A stretch of 64,000 bases of DNA from Geobacteraceae bacterium (GTDB lineage: Bacteria; Desulfobacterota; Desulfuromonadia; Geobacterales; Pseudopelobacteraceae), in contig JADKKR010000002.1 in the NCBI GenBank assembly GCA_016720395.1, forward strand, positions 1-64,000, in the 5' to 3' direction. Position 1 is the stretch's first letter; each line of letters begins with the position of its first letter. The notes beneath the pieces were generated by a model that had not been told where the DNA came from, ran no database searches, and saw only the letters and a list, made by a program, of their open reading frames with translations. Positions 8,986 through 19,242 of the stretch are shown here, piece by piece. The position numbers and the translations under genes are program-made.

Positions 8986-9249
8986 CTACCAGATGGACGA
9001 TTCTATCTTGCCGGCACGCTTAATGAGCACATCCACGACGGCAATATCATAGATTAGATCCAGGTCCAGATCGGGAGACACCCTCGAATAAAAATGCTGG
9101 CGCCCCTCCTCCAGCTCTTCTTTGAGGACATCAAATATGTTGTCGTTCTTGATACCGTTTTCAACCTTATCCGGGTTGTACATGGCAACATCGGATAAAA
9201 TTGCCCGTGCCAGTCGTTTTGCGAGTTCAGGATTATCAATCGTGCTCAT
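8986..9249 (-). CDS. small conserved-looking protein of unknown function
   Basis: 87 residues, acidic, with no signal peptide or membrane segment. It begins MSTIDNPELAKRLARAILSD, continues with an amphipathic helix rich in D/E and K, and ends AGKIESSIW. Codon use resembles its neighbours and AAGGA lies about 10 nt before the ATG, so it looks like a real gene. The opening LAKRLARAI-DI-YNPDKVE pattern recalls small cytoplasmic proteins seen in Geobacter-type genomes, but no function can be assigned. It lies 23 bp after htrA on the same strand, with its own terminator, suggesting co-transcription with the protease. Confidence 0.7.
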   Translation of the reverse strand: MSTIDNPELAKRLARAILSDVAMYNPDKVENGIKNDNIFDVLKEELEEGRQHFYSRVSPDLDLDLIYDIAVVDVLIKRAGKIESSIW

Positions 9250-9272
9250 GGTCGCTCTTTCCTTAATCGTAG

Positions 9273-10733
9273 TTATTTAATCCGTAAAGCAAAGTAGATA
9301 CTTGCGTCACCACGCCGGACCAGCAAGGTCAGACTGGTATTGCGACCGGACTGCTGGATACTGCGTTTATACTCACCACTGTTTAAAACCTTTTTCCGGT
9401 TAACAGAGACAATGACATCACCGCGCCGGATTCCCGCCTCGGCTGCCACAGAACCCCGGCCTACTTCAACGACGAGCGCGCCGCCCTGTTCAGAATCATC
9501 AACGACCAGGCCAAGCGGGTCAACCTGACCCGACTTCTCTCCTGAACCATCCGACTCACGTCTCTGCCGGGGAGTGGAGTCCTCACTGGCAAGGGTCATG
9601 CCCAGATCGATAGCTTTTCCATCGCGGAACACGGTCACCCGCGCCGCCTTGCCTACCCCATGTTCCGCCACAAGCCGCTGCAGATGGGAAGGATCCTTGA
9701 CCTCGGATCCATTGAAAGTAATGATTACATCGCCCTGACGGACTCCTGCCTTTTCTGCCGGCCCACCTTTGAGAACATCGTTGACCAAAGCTCCGCGAGC
9801 CTGCTTCAGGCCGAAGGACTGAGCAAGGTCCTCGGTGATCGGCTGAATCGTTACTCCCATGTAGCCGCGGCTGACACTCCCCTTTTGCACTATCTGAGTG
9901 AAGATCGGCTTGGCCATGGCAATCGGTATTGCAAAACCGATACCCTGGCCTGCCGCGACAATGGCAGTATTTATGCCGATAACTTCGCCATTGATATTCA
10001 GAAGCGGTCCGCCCGAATTGCCGGGATTAATGGAGGCATCCGTCTGGATGAAGTTTTCATAGGTTTCAATGCCGACATTTGAACGGCCGGTGGCAGAAAC
10101 CACGCCTACTGTCATGGAGCGCTCAAGCCCAAAGGGGTTGCCGATGGCTATTGCCCACTGGCCGACCTCAAGCTTTTCCGAGTCTCCGAGCACCGCCACC
10201 GGCAGGTCGACGGCCTGTATCCTGATCACGGCAATGTCGGTCTTCTGGTCGCCGCCAACAACTTTGGCGTCATACACCTTGTCATTGGAAAGCTTGACCT
10301 GAATACTCTCAGCGTCCCGCACGACATGGTCGTTGGTAACGATATAACCGTCCCGGCTGATGATAAAACCTGACCCAAGACTCTTGTCGCGCCTGGTTTG
10401 CGGCGCACTGAAGAAATCATCAAAAAAAGGGTTCATTTCAAAGAACGGCTGTACAATCTTCTTTTTGCTGATTGTGGAAATGTTGACAACACAGGGTGTA
10501 ACCTTCTTGGCCACCGCGCTGAACGCCTTCTGGGTAGACAAAAGATCTGCCGGTACGTCTTTTACCGGTGCGTCGGCCTCGCCCGCCTTGCGTTTCGATT
10601 CAAAGAAGAGCGGTGAATCGCTCGTGCCGGAACAGCCTGCCAGACAGGAAAAAACGACAAGGCAGACGATTACGGCATATACTGCACGTCGTATTGCATT
10701 CATAGCTGTATGTGTACCGGATACGGCCCGCAT
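9273..10733 (-). CDS. degP: DegP/HtrA-type periplasmic serine protease, predicted lipoprotein, two PDZ domains
   Basis: 486 residues. The start at 10733 has AGGA six bases upstream and sits about 17 nt below a sigma70-like promoter; an ATG at 10703 is a weaker alternative. The signal sequence ends in a lipobox (CLAGC), so the protein is probably lipid-anchored. The trypsin-like domain shows the full triad: His in VTNDHVV, Asp in KTDIAVI and Ser in NPGNSGGPLL. Two PDZ domains follow, the first at GYMGVTIQPI and the second near the C-terminus. HtrA proteases degrade or refold damaged envelope proteins. Most HtrA proteins are soluble, so the lipobox is slightly unusual. Confidence 0.93.
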   Translation of the reverse strand: MRAVSGTHTAMNAIRRAVYAVIVCLVVFSCLAGCSGTSDSPLFFESKRKAGEADAPVKDVPADLLSTQKAFSAVAKKVTPCVVNISTISKKKIVQPFFEMNPFFDDFFSAPQTRRDKSLGSGFIISRDGYIVTNDHVVRDAESIQVKLSNDKVYDAKVVGGDQKTDIAVIRIQAVDLPVAVLGDSEKLEVGQWAIAIGNPFGLERSMTVGVVSATGRSNVGIETYENFIQTDASINPGNSGGPLLNINGEVIGINTAIVAAGQGIGFAIPIAMAKPIFTQIVQKGSVSRGYMGVTIQPITEDLAQSFGLKQARGALVNDVLKGGPAEKAGVRQGDVIITFNGSEVKDPSHLQRLVAEHGVGKAARVTVFRDGKAIDLGMTLASEDSTPRQRRESDGSGEKSGQVDPLGLVVDDSEQGGALVVEVGRGSVAAEAGIRRGDVIVSVNRKKVLNSGEYKRSIQQSGRNTSLTLLVRRGDASIYFALRIK

Positions 10734-10755
10734 GAAATGTCCTAAAAGAAGCAAA

Positions 10756-10784
10756 AGACTAGCTACATTTGCACGTTATGTCAA
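10756..10784 (-). promoter_or_regulatory. sigma70-like promoter for htrA
   Basis: On the minus strand TTGACA (10784-10779), a 17-bp spacer, then TAGTCT (10761-10756). The -35 box is perfect and the -10 is moderate. The predicted transcript start leaves a leader of about 17 nt carrying the AGGA of the ATG at 10733. Confidence 0.5.
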
Positions 10785-10925
10785 CGGAATTCATCTTTCG
10801 TACCCTTGGAAACCGACACTGTTTTACCCAGCATAATAATGTTATTGAATAGAGGGCTCCTTTATGTAAAAATCACCACCCGTAGGACAATTATTATTCC
10901 GGAAACACGTGCTGGGGGAAGCAGG

Positions 10926-11528
10926 ATGGGTGATATCAAGGCACAGATCAGAGAATTCCGAATCGGGGAAAAGATCAGGGGGTTGCGTCAACAGAAGCGG
11001 CTGACCCTGCAGGAGCTGTCCGTCCTGACCACCCTGTCAAAACCGCTCCTGTCGCAAATCGAGAATGAGCAGGTAGTCCCTCCGCTGGCGACACTGCTCA
11101 AGATTGCCAAGGGGCTCAAGGTCGGCATCCACTTTTTCTTCGAGGATGAAGGCAACCGCCAGAAATACATTCTGACACGGCGCGAGGAGGTCAAGGAAGA
11201 CGGGACAGTTCCCCGCCCGGCAATAAACTCTGCCTCCCGGCCCTATGTCTACCACTCCCTGGCCCAGGGCCTTCGCCACAAACATATGGAGCCGTTTCTG
11301 GTTGAGTTTGAAGAACGTGAGTGGGATGAGAAACTCTTCTTCAAGCATGAGGGCGACGAGGAATTCCTGTATGTCACCGAGGGTGAGCTTGATTTCCATT
11401 ACAACAGCGAAATCATCCGCATGCATGCGGGAGACAGTATCTATTATGATTCAAGTCAGCCCCACGGCTGGGTTGCGATAGGCAAAGAAAAGGCAAAGGC
11501 CGTGGCGGTATTGTATTCCAAGGAATAG
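10926..11528 (+). CDS. XRE-family regulator with C-terminal cupin sensor domain
   Basis: 200 residues starting at MGDIKAQI, with GGGGGA about 7 nt before the ATG; the longer frame from 10806 has no support. The helix-turn-helix is at about residues 15-70 (IRGLRQQKRLTLQELSVLTTLSKPLLSQIEN). A C-terminal cupin barrel follows (EEFLYVTEGELDFHY, then HAGDSIYYDSSQPHGW). Proteins of this architecture repress or activate small metabolic operons on binding a small ligand in the cupin. The gene is monocistronic and divergent from htrA across 192 bp. No cognate operator was recognised. Confidence 0.9.
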   Translation: MGDIKAQIREFRIGEKIRGLRQQKRLTLQELSVLTTLSKPLLSQIENEQVVPPLATLLKIAKGLKVGIHFFFEDEGNRQKYILTRREEVKEDGTVPRPAINSASRPYVYHSLAQGLRHKHMEPFLVEFEEREWDEKLFFKHEGDEEFLYVTEGELDFHYNSEIIRMHAGDSIYYDSSQPHGWVAIGKEKAKAVAVLYSKE

Positions 11529-11551
11529 CAGGGTCCAGATGGAAAATCGGT

Positions 11552-11593
11552 CCAACTCCGGTCCACTTTCATATTTTCTTTTTCCGGAGTTGG
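11552..11593. repeat. 10-bp perfect inverted repeat with 22-nt loop
   Basis: CCAACTCCGG (11552-11561) and CCGGAGTTGG (11584-11593) are perfect inverted copies 24 bp after the regulator stop. The T-rich stretch lies in the loop rather than after the stem, so this is not a classic intrinsic terminator. It may act as an RNA-stabilising hairpin or an attenuator before the next gene. Confidence 0.6.
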
Positions 11594-11678
11594 ATTTATA
11601 ATCAATTCCTGTCTCCAGCAAACTCCGCAGCCCCATCCACGTCTTCCTGCACATCCCCTTTGAAAAGGGAGGCAAACA

Positions 11679-11948
11679 TTGAAGATACCTGTCATGTCCC
11701 ATTACGATTCAGTGGAAAATGTAGACGCCCGCGACCTCAAGCGCATGATATCAGCCGGAGCGGTTCTGGCCTTCCGGCGTTCAGACAGGTGGGTCAAGGT
11801 AGGGGCGGAGCCGGTCCGCGGTGACGGGGGGGCGGATTACGACGGTCCTGAACGTCGCAATATCATCCAGAAACCGGTCGCCGATTATCAAAGGCGTGCC
11901 GGGCACTACTGCGTTCTGGGTACCTGCGGAGATTTGTCTGACTGGTAA
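11679..11948 (+). CDS. small protein of unknown function, TTG start, with YDGPERR motif
   Basis: 89 residues from TTG 11679. GGGAGG ends six bases before that codon, so TTG is preferred over the ATG at 11694. The protein is cytoplasmic in character. Its centre reads RSDRWVKVGAEPVRG, followed by a glycine/aspartate-rich stretch and YDGPERRN. Short [YF]xGPERR elements also occur in PilZ and other signalling proteins of Geobacter-type bacteria. The function is unknown. Its last 43 bases overlap, tail to tail, the 3' end of the CAAX protease gene on the other strand. Confidence 0.65.
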   Translation: MKIPVMSHYDSVENVDARDLKRMISAGAVLAFRRSDRWVKVGAEPVRGDGGADYDGPERRNIIQKPVADYQRRAGHYCVLGTCGDLSDW

Positions 11949-13195
11949 CAGGCTCCACGCACCAACGCCTGCAATTGCCTGACCCGCTCTACAGTCGGTG
12001 GGTGACTGTAATAGAATGCAGCATACAGGGGATGCGGAAAGAGGTTAGAGAGGTTCTCGGCCGACATCTTGATCAATGCTGCAGCAAGGTCCTGCGGCCT
12101 GCCGGTCAGGTCGGCGGCAAAACGGTCGGCCTCGCGTTCTTGACAGCGTGAACGCCAGGCTGAAATCGGGCCCAGAGGGAACAGGACCAGCGAAGCGAGA
12201 AAACCGAGCACCACCATTTTCGCCGGCAGGGAAATATCACCGGGCAACCCCAGGAGACCCGGCAGCTCCTGCCAGTTCAACAACCTGAAGCTGATCCATG
12301 ACCCCGCCAGGGCCATTATCTCGGCCCACAGCAGACGCTTCCAGATATGCCCCTTCTTCCAGTGTCCGATTTCATGTGCCAGCACCGCCACGATCTCACT
12401 GTGGCTCATCTGCCTGATCAGGGTATCGTAGAGCACGATGCGCTTTACCTTGCCGATCCCGGTAAAATAGGCATTGGAGTGACGGCTGCGCCGTGACGCA
12501 TCCATCTGCAGCACCTGCCCGACCTTCAAACCGGCCTTTTCCATCATGACGCGAATATCGTCTTCCAGCCCTGCTTCGGTAACCGGCTCATACTTATTGA
12601 AAAGAGGCTCAATCACGTACGGAGAGATGAACATCATAAACAGGCTGAAAACGCCCATGAAACCCCAGACCCAGAGCCACCAGTGCTGCGTGCTCCATTG
12701 GATCAACCAGAAGACGGAGCCGACCAGGAAGGCAAGCAACAGGGCGCCGATAGCCTGGGACTTGACTAGGTCGATAACCCACAACTGCGGCGTTGTTGTA
12801 TTGAAACCATAGCGGGCCTCGATCCCGAAGATCCCATACAGGTCGAAAGGAGCTCCCAGCAAAACCTGGAAGAGGGTCAGCAGCAGAAAGAAAAGTACCG
12901 CCGAGGCGATCGGCGACGTACTTAGACCGCTGATAAAACGGTCATACGCAGCCAGAACCCCGCAAAAGAGGAACAGGATCAGGAGACAGTTGTCAAAAAG
13001 GGATTCCCACAGTCCCAACCGGCTGGAGTCCAGTGTGTAGGCGGTGCTGGCCCGGAGTTTTTCCTCGTCGATTGCGCCCTCGAAGCCTTCCGGGACATGT
13101 GAGCCGTGCTGTTTGAGGTGCTGCAGATTGATCTGCCGCAGCCAGTAGGTAAAAGCGGTAATGCACGCAAAGAGGCAGAACAGGGAAAGCTTCAT
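11906..13195 (-). CDS. M48 metalloprotease, Ste24/CAAX prenyl protease 1 type
   Basis: 429 residues from MKLSLFCL, with AGGA about 10 nt upstream; the frame to 13234 adds 13 unsupported residues. About six membrane segments surround the zinc site VLAHEIGHWKKGH (about residue 270), with a second zinc-ligand Glu in READRFAADL. This is the arrangement of Ste24-type integral membrane proteases. Bacterial members act in envelope protein quality control; no CAAX substrates are expected. The C-terminus overlaps the convergent small gene by 43 bp. A terminator of the upstream elbB gene sits just before its start. Confidence 0.93.
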   Translation of the reverse strand: MKLSLFCLFACITAFTYWLRQINLQHLKQHGSHVPEGFEGAIDEEKLRASTAYTLDSSRLGLWESLFDNCLLILFLFCGVLAAYDRFISGLSTSPIASAVLFFLLLTLFQVLLGAPFDLYGIFGIEARYGFNTTTPQLWVIDLVKSQAIGALLLAFLVGSVFWLIQWSTQHWWLWVWGFMGVFSLFMMFISPYVIEPLFNKYEPVTEAGLEDDIRVMMEKAGLKVGQVLQMDASRRSRHSNAYFTGIGKVKRIVLYDTLIRQMSHSEIVAVLAHEIGHWKKGHIWKRLLWAEIMALAGSWISFRLLNWQELPGLLGLPGDISLPAKMVVLGFLASLVLFPLGPISAWRSRCQEREADRFAADLTGRPQDLAAALIKMSAENLSNLFPHPLYAAFYYSHPPTVERVRQLQALVRGACYQSDKSPQVPRTQ

Positions 13196-13211
13196 CAGAT
13201 ACAGGTCCTTT

Positions 13212-13249
13212 GAAAAAAGAAGGGCGAAGCACATCTAGTCTTCGCCCTT
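13212..13249 (-). terminator. intrinsic terminator after elbB
   Basis: AAGGGCGAAG (13220-13229) and CTTCGCCCTT (13240-13249) form a 10-bp stem; on the minus strand it is followed by a run of six T residues. It lies 24 bp beyond the elbB stop and partly within the leader of the protease gene. Confidence 0.85.
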
Positions 13250-13272
13250 GGAGATCGATGGGTGTAATCGGC

Positions 13273-13926
13273 TCAGATCAGCTTTATAACTTCCTGCACA
13301 CACTTCTCGATCCCCTGCTGAACCTCGGAGATGCGGGTGGCCAGCATATAGGCCGGAGTACTTACGATCTTGTTCTTCTTGTCCACGATGAACCCGGTCA
13401 CCGGGCACTCCTGGTGGATTGCGCCGGTCTTCTCGATCTCGGCCGCGGTTCCGGCGTCATTGCCGATGGTAACGGTCGGGGCCAGATCCCGGCCCAGGGC
13501 GGCGGCCAGCAAGGCCGGGGCGATACAGATCACGCCGATCGGCTTTCCGGCTGCGGCCATCTCCTTCAGCAGCCGCAACGTCTCCGGGTTCACCGACGCC
13601 GAGGCACCCTTCACGGCAAAATCGCACAGGTTTTTGGCGGCTCCGAAACCACCGGGGAAAACGACCGCATCCAGATCGGCCGCCTTCACATCACTGAGGT
13701 CGCGGATATTGCCACGGGCAATGCGGGCTGACTCAACAAGAATATTGCGGTGTTCACCCGCATCCTGCATGGTCAGGTGGTTGGTCACGGCAAAGTCGGC
13801 GTCAGGTGCCATGCAGACCGCTTCGCATCCTGCCTGATCGATTGACAGCAGTGCAAAAACCGCTTCATGGATCTCACTGCCGTCCCGCACCCCGCATCCT
13901 GAAAGAACTACTCCTATCTTCTTCAT
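13273..13926 (-). CDS. elbB: ElbB-type DJ-1/PfpI family protein (glyoxalase-like)
   Basis: 217 residues from MKKIGVVLSGCG. An AGGAGG ends seven bases before the ATG, so the longer frame to 13944 is rejected. Family signatures are DAVVFPGGFGAAKNLCDFA (about residues 85-103) and KPIGVICIAPALLAAA, with the nucleophile-elbow Cys in VICIAP. ElbB (also called sigma cross-reacting protein 27A) has reported glyoxalase III-like activity and an ill-defined link to isoprenoid metabolism. It is monocistronic, with its own terminator, and lies 54 bp downstream of an SDR gene on the same strand. Confidence 0.93.
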   Translation of the reverse strand: MKKIGVVLSGCGVRDGSEIHEAVFALLSIDQAGCEAVCMAPDADFAVTNHLTMQDAGEHRNILVESARIARGNIRDLSDVKAADLDAVVFPGGFGAAKNLCDFAVKGASASVNPETLRLLKEMAAAGKPIGVICIAPALLAAALGRDLAPTVTIGNDAGTAAEIEKTGAIHQECPVTGFIVDKKNKIVSTPAYMLATRISEVQQGIEKCVQEVIKLI

Positions 13927-13980
13927 CGGCATTCCTCCTTGCACCTGAATATTCCGGTTATATCGGCAGCTTAACTCAAT

Positions 13981-14877
13981 TCATCCTGCCAGTGCCGTGC
14001 GAACCGCCTCATCATAGGGCGTCAAACGAATGGGTAAGATATCCCGGATGGCATTTTCCCGGCAGACCACTTCGTTTTTCAGCCCCTCGATCAATGGCAT
14101 GGAGACCGAAGGCGAGACCGGTGTGATCAGCCCGACCCAGTAGGATGAGAGCTTGGGAGTCAATACCGGTACCGGCAGGATGAGCAGATTCCGCCCTTCA
14201 ATCCGACCGAAACGCTCCATCATCTCCTTGTAGGTCAGCACCTCGGGCCCGCCGATATCAAAGGTTCTTCCGGCAGTGCGCTCATCGAACAGACAGCCGG
14301 CCAGATAGGCAATCACGTCGTTGACCGCGATCGGCTGGCAGCGGGTGGTCACCCAGCGCGGCGTGATCATGACCGGCAGGCGGTTTACCAGACTCCTCAC
14401 CATCTCGAAGGAAGCACCGCCCGCACCGAGAATAATCGCTGCTCGCAGAAAGGTAGTGGCAAAGGCCCCTTTCTTGAGAATCTCGGCAACTTCCAGACGG
14501 CTCTTGAGATGTTCGGAGAGGTCGTCACCGGTTTCTCCCAGGCCGCCGAGGTAGATCACGCGCCGGACACCGGCCTTATCGGCGGCGGCAACGAAATTCT
14601 CGGCAGCCTCCCGGTCACGGCGCTCGAAACCTGCCCGACCGCCGGACATGGCATGCACCAGATAGTAGGCGGTATCGACCCCCTCCAGCACCGGTCCCAG
14701 GGTCAGCGGCTGAAGCATGTCGCCCTGCACGGTTTCGACAGCGGCCGGCATGCCGGTTGCTGCCCGACGCACCATGCAGCGTACGTCACAGCCTTGGTCA
14801 AGCAGCCGAAGGGTGAGGAGTCTGCCGATAAAACCTGTTGAACCGCTGATCAATACCTTCCTGGCTGACTTTTCCAT
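13981..14877 (-). CDS. NAD(P)-binding SDR, NmrA/YbjT-like
   Basis: 298 residues. The Rossmann motif VLISGSTGFIGRLL is at residues 8-21, with the acceptor-binding continuation CMVRR. No canonical YxxxK is evident at the usual distance: YYLVHAMSGGRAGFERRD is present instead, as in the atypical SDR_a5/NmrA group. A C-terminal stretch of about 60 residues after TYKEMMERFG holds a possible membrane-associated segment. Proteins like this are annotated as nucleoside-diphosphate-sugar epimerases or redox sensors without proven substrates. It is upstream of elbB on the same strand. Confidence 0.85.
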   Translation of the reverse strand: MEKSARKVLISGSTGFIGRLLTLRLLDQGCDVRCMVRRAATGMPAAVETVQGDMLQPLTLGPVLEGVDTAYYLVHAMSGGRAGFERRDREAAENFVAAADKAGVRRVIYLGGLGETGDDLSEHLKSRLEVAEILKKGAFATTFLRAAIILGAGGASFEMVRSLVNRLPVMITPRWVTTRCQPIAVNDVIAYLAGCLFDERTAGRTFDIGGPEVLTYKEMMERFGRIEGRNLLILPVPVLTPKLSSYWVGLITPVSPSVSMPLIEGLKNEVVCRENAIRDILPIRLTPYDEAVRTALAG

Positions 14878-15032
14878 GGAGGATATTGTGCCAGAAAATT
14901 CCAGGATAGCAAGCGGCTACTTGCGGTTTATACCCGATTATTTGTGTGGTGCAGATGTATCTCCTGCGCTTGCTGAAGCTGCAGTACGGTAATTGTGATT
15001 GCAATATCAGTAATTGGTGGCAGAATGTCCAA

Positions 15033-15614
15033 ATGAATACGATACGAAACAATCAGGAGATTGCCTGCCAGCAGGTGCTGGTTGAGGATTCATCAGTATT
15101 TTCAGTGCAGTGGAGCACTTTTCCCTCACAGATTGCCTCCGGCTTGACACCTCGGCACCTGCTGACCCGCTACCTGGTCTATATCCGCCGTGCCACGTTA
15201 TCCGCCATCCGTCCATCAGAATCCGTAACCGGGGTCGAGTTCCGCCTGCTGGGCAGCCATCTGAGCCTGATCAGTTTCCTGCCGCCGGAAGTGGGAGAGT
15301 GTTACGTGACCCTGCGCATCTGCGGCGGTCTGCTGGTGCAGTCACAACAATGCCATCGCGGCGAATTGCGCTTCACCGTCGAGCCGACCCCGGACGGTTC
15401 CAGGGTATCCCTGCAGCTATCCGAATACTGCCCGCTGATTTTGGGAAGTTCAGCACCGTCGCCACTGCGACGCTGGCTGTACCGTCTGACCCAGGCCGCT
15501 ATCCACCGCCTGGTGACGATCCGCTTCCTGACCCTGCTCTACCGTGATCTGGCCGGCTCATCAGCCCCTGTCCGCGTAGTCAGCGTCAACGTACGCGACG
15601 GCCGGCCCGTCTGA
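15033..15614 (+). CDS. conserved-looking protein of unknown function upstream of lon
   Basis: 193 residues if translation starts at ATG 15033; a GTG 29 codons upstream is possible and neither has a clear ribosome site. The sequence has no signal peptide. The middle alternates beta-strand-like stretches (TGVEFRLLGSHLSLISFLPP, CYVTLRICGGLLVQSQQ, GELRFTVEP) and ends in two amphipathic helices with RRWLYRLTQAAIHRLVT. That beta-then-helix order recalls SRPBCC/START-like folds, which is only an impression. The gene ends 69 bp before lon. No function is assigned. Confidence 0.65.
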   Translation: MNTIRNNQEIACQQVLVEDSSVFSVQWSTFPSQIASGLTPRHLLTRYLVYIRRATLSAIRPSESVTGVEFRLLGSHLSLISFLPPEVGECYVTLRICGGLLVQSQQCHRGELRFTVEPTPDGSRVSLQLSEYCPLILGSSAPSPLRRWLYRLTQAAIHRLVTIRFLTLLYRDLAGSSAPVRVVSVNVRDGRPV

Positions 15615-15683
15615 GGCTTTGATTCTGTTCCGTAATATGCTACCATTTCCTCCTCTTAACCGCCCGTAAAGGAACTACAGCCA

Positions 15684-17999
<2,316 letters not shown>

Positions 18000-18029
18000 T
18001 TTCTGGTGGCGGTACACCGACAAGATAGA

Positions 18030-18075
18030 ACAAGACCCAACAGGCTGAATTACCTGTGGGTCTTGTAATTTTATA
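18030..18075 (+). terminator. intrinsic terminator after lon
   Basis: ACAAGACCCAACAGG (18030-18044) pairs with CCTGTGGGTCTTGT (18053-18066) with a single bulged A, followed by AATTTTAT. The stem is long and stable. Confidence 0.8.
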
Positions 18076-18112
18076 GTCCTTAGCCTTACAAACCAGGACC
18101 TAATAAAAGATG

Positions 18113-18207
18113 TTTCACGCAACGACGTAACGACGCAACGCTAAAACCTTAAAGCAGAGATTTGTTAAATAGACTTTCGTTGCGTCGTTGCGTCGTCGCG
18201 TGAGAAA
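18113..18207. repeat. extragenic inverted repeat with tandem octamer arms (CGCAACGA type)
   Basis: The left arm (18113-18140) is about three tandem copies of CGCAACGA, the middle one reading CGTAACGA. The right arm (18178-18207) is its near-inverted copy, built of CGTTGCGT units and ending GTGAGAAA against the left TTTCAC. The spacer is 37 bp. It lies between the terminator of lon and the end of the mog gene. Related tandem-unit arms occur at 22046-22163, 39631-39687 with 40957-40979, and 51420-51535. Confidence 0.75.
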
Positions 18208-18242
18208 TGCCTTTTACTTATTTTTCTAACGGATTCAGGCTC

Positions 18243-18749
18243 CTACCTGTCGAACCTCCCTGCGCAATCCTCCTGCCCGTCGCGAATCTTCTCCACCCCG
18301 TGGCCGATCACCGGCCAGACCGCCGCCAGGTTCTCAACCGCCCCCTTGGGGCTGCCCGGCAGGTTGATGATCAGTGACTGCCTGCGGATGCCGGCCGCGG
18401 CCCGCGACAGTGACGCCATGGGGGTAATTTTCAGACTTTCCAGGCGCATCAGTTCACCGATACCGGGGATCATCCGGCTGCAAACCTGCATGGTTGCCTC
18501 GGGGGTCACATCCCGGGGCGAGACCCCGGTTCCGCCGGTGGTCAGAATCAGGTCGGCAATGTCACGATCGGCCCAGTCGGTAAGCACCTCCACGATCTGG
18601 TCATACTCGTCCGGGATAACGTGGGCATGCACCGTATGAACACCGCGCGCGGCCAACCAGGCCGAGAGCGCCGGACCACTCTCATCGACACGTTCGCCGC
18701 GCGAGCCCTTGTCGGACAAGGTCAGTATCGCTGCCCTGATCTGATTCAT
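18243..18749 (-). CDS. mog: molybdenum cofactor biosynthesis protein, MogA/MoaB family
   Basis: 168 residues. The molybdopterin-binding fold is marked by AAILTLSDKGSRGERVDESG at the N-terminus, LILTTGGTGVSPRDVTPEAT at about residues 66-85 and IINLPGSPKGAVENL near residue 128, the MPT-AMP binding loop. Members adenylylate molybdopterin before molybdenum insertion. MogA and MoaB paralogues cannot be separated by eye, so the symbol is tentative. The ATG overlaps the moaC stop (ATGA at 18746-18749), so translation is coupled. It is the last gene of the PilB-like/pilT/moaC/mog unit. Confidence 0.9.
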   Translation of the reverse strand: MNQIRAAILTLSDKGSRGERVDESGPALSAWLAARGVHTVHAHVIPDEYDQIVEVLTDWADRDIADLILTTGGTGVSPRDVTPEATMQVCSRMIPGIGELMRLESLKITPMASLSRAAAGIRRQSLIINLPGSPKGAVENLAAVWPVIGHGVEKIRDGQEDCAGRFDR

Positions 18750-19228
18750 GGTCCCTCCTTCCGGCAGTAGACGCCGCTCTTGCCGCCTTCCTTGTAGAGC
18801 AGCCTGATATCACCGATGGCGATCGACTTGTCGGCCCCCTTGCACATGTCGTAGACCGTCAGGGCTGCCAGTGCCGCACCGGTCATGGCCTCCATCTCCA
18901 CACCGGTCCGCTCCAGGGCCCGCACGGTACATTTCACGGAGATCACTCCGGAAGCCGCATCCTGCTCGAAATCCACCGCCACGTGGTGGATGGCCAGCGG
19001 GTGGGAGAGCGGTATCAACTCCGGCGTCCGCTTTGCGGCCTGGATACCGGCCAGCCGAGCCACCCCCAGCACATCACCCTTGGCCACTCCACCACTGTTG
19101 ATGGCTGCCAGCAACTCCGGCGACATCCGGACCAGTGCCTCGGCAATTGCGGTACGCAGGGTCGGCTGTTTGGCAGAGACATCCACCATCACCGCATTAC
19201 CGCGCTCGTCGAAATGATTGAAATTCAT
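18746..19228 (-). CDS. moaC: cyclic pyranopterin monophosphate synthase MoaC
   Basis: 160 residues from MNFNHFDERGNAVMVDVS, with AGGGAGGGG directly upstream; the six-residue-longer frame is rejected. Conserved elements are AGIQAAKRTPELIPLSHPL (about residues 60-78) and GVEMEAMTGAALAALTVYDMCKG, with the catalytic lysine in the latter stretch. MoaC converts the MoaA product to cyclic pyranopterin monophosphate, the second step of molybdopterin synthesis. It starts 14 bp after pilT, an unrelated gene, and is followed by mog. Confidence 0.96.
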   Translation of the reverse strand: MNFNHFDERGNAVMVDVSAKQPTLRTAIAEALVRMSPELLAAINSGGVAKGDVLGVARLAGIQAAKRTPELIPLSHPLAIHHVAVDFEQDAASGVISVKCTVRALERTGVEMEAMTGAALAALTVYDMCKGADKSIAIGDIRLLYKEGGKSGVYCRKEGP

Positions 19229-19242
19229 CTTCCCCTCCCTGA

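Noticed and set aside
15615..15683. Heat-shock (sigma32) promoter for lon
   Set aside because: No CTTGAAA or CCCAT boxes with acceptable spacing were found.
18113..18207. Possible CRISPR array from tandem short units
   Set aside because: Units are 8 bp, contiguous and arranged as an inverted repeat. There are no spacers and no cas genes.
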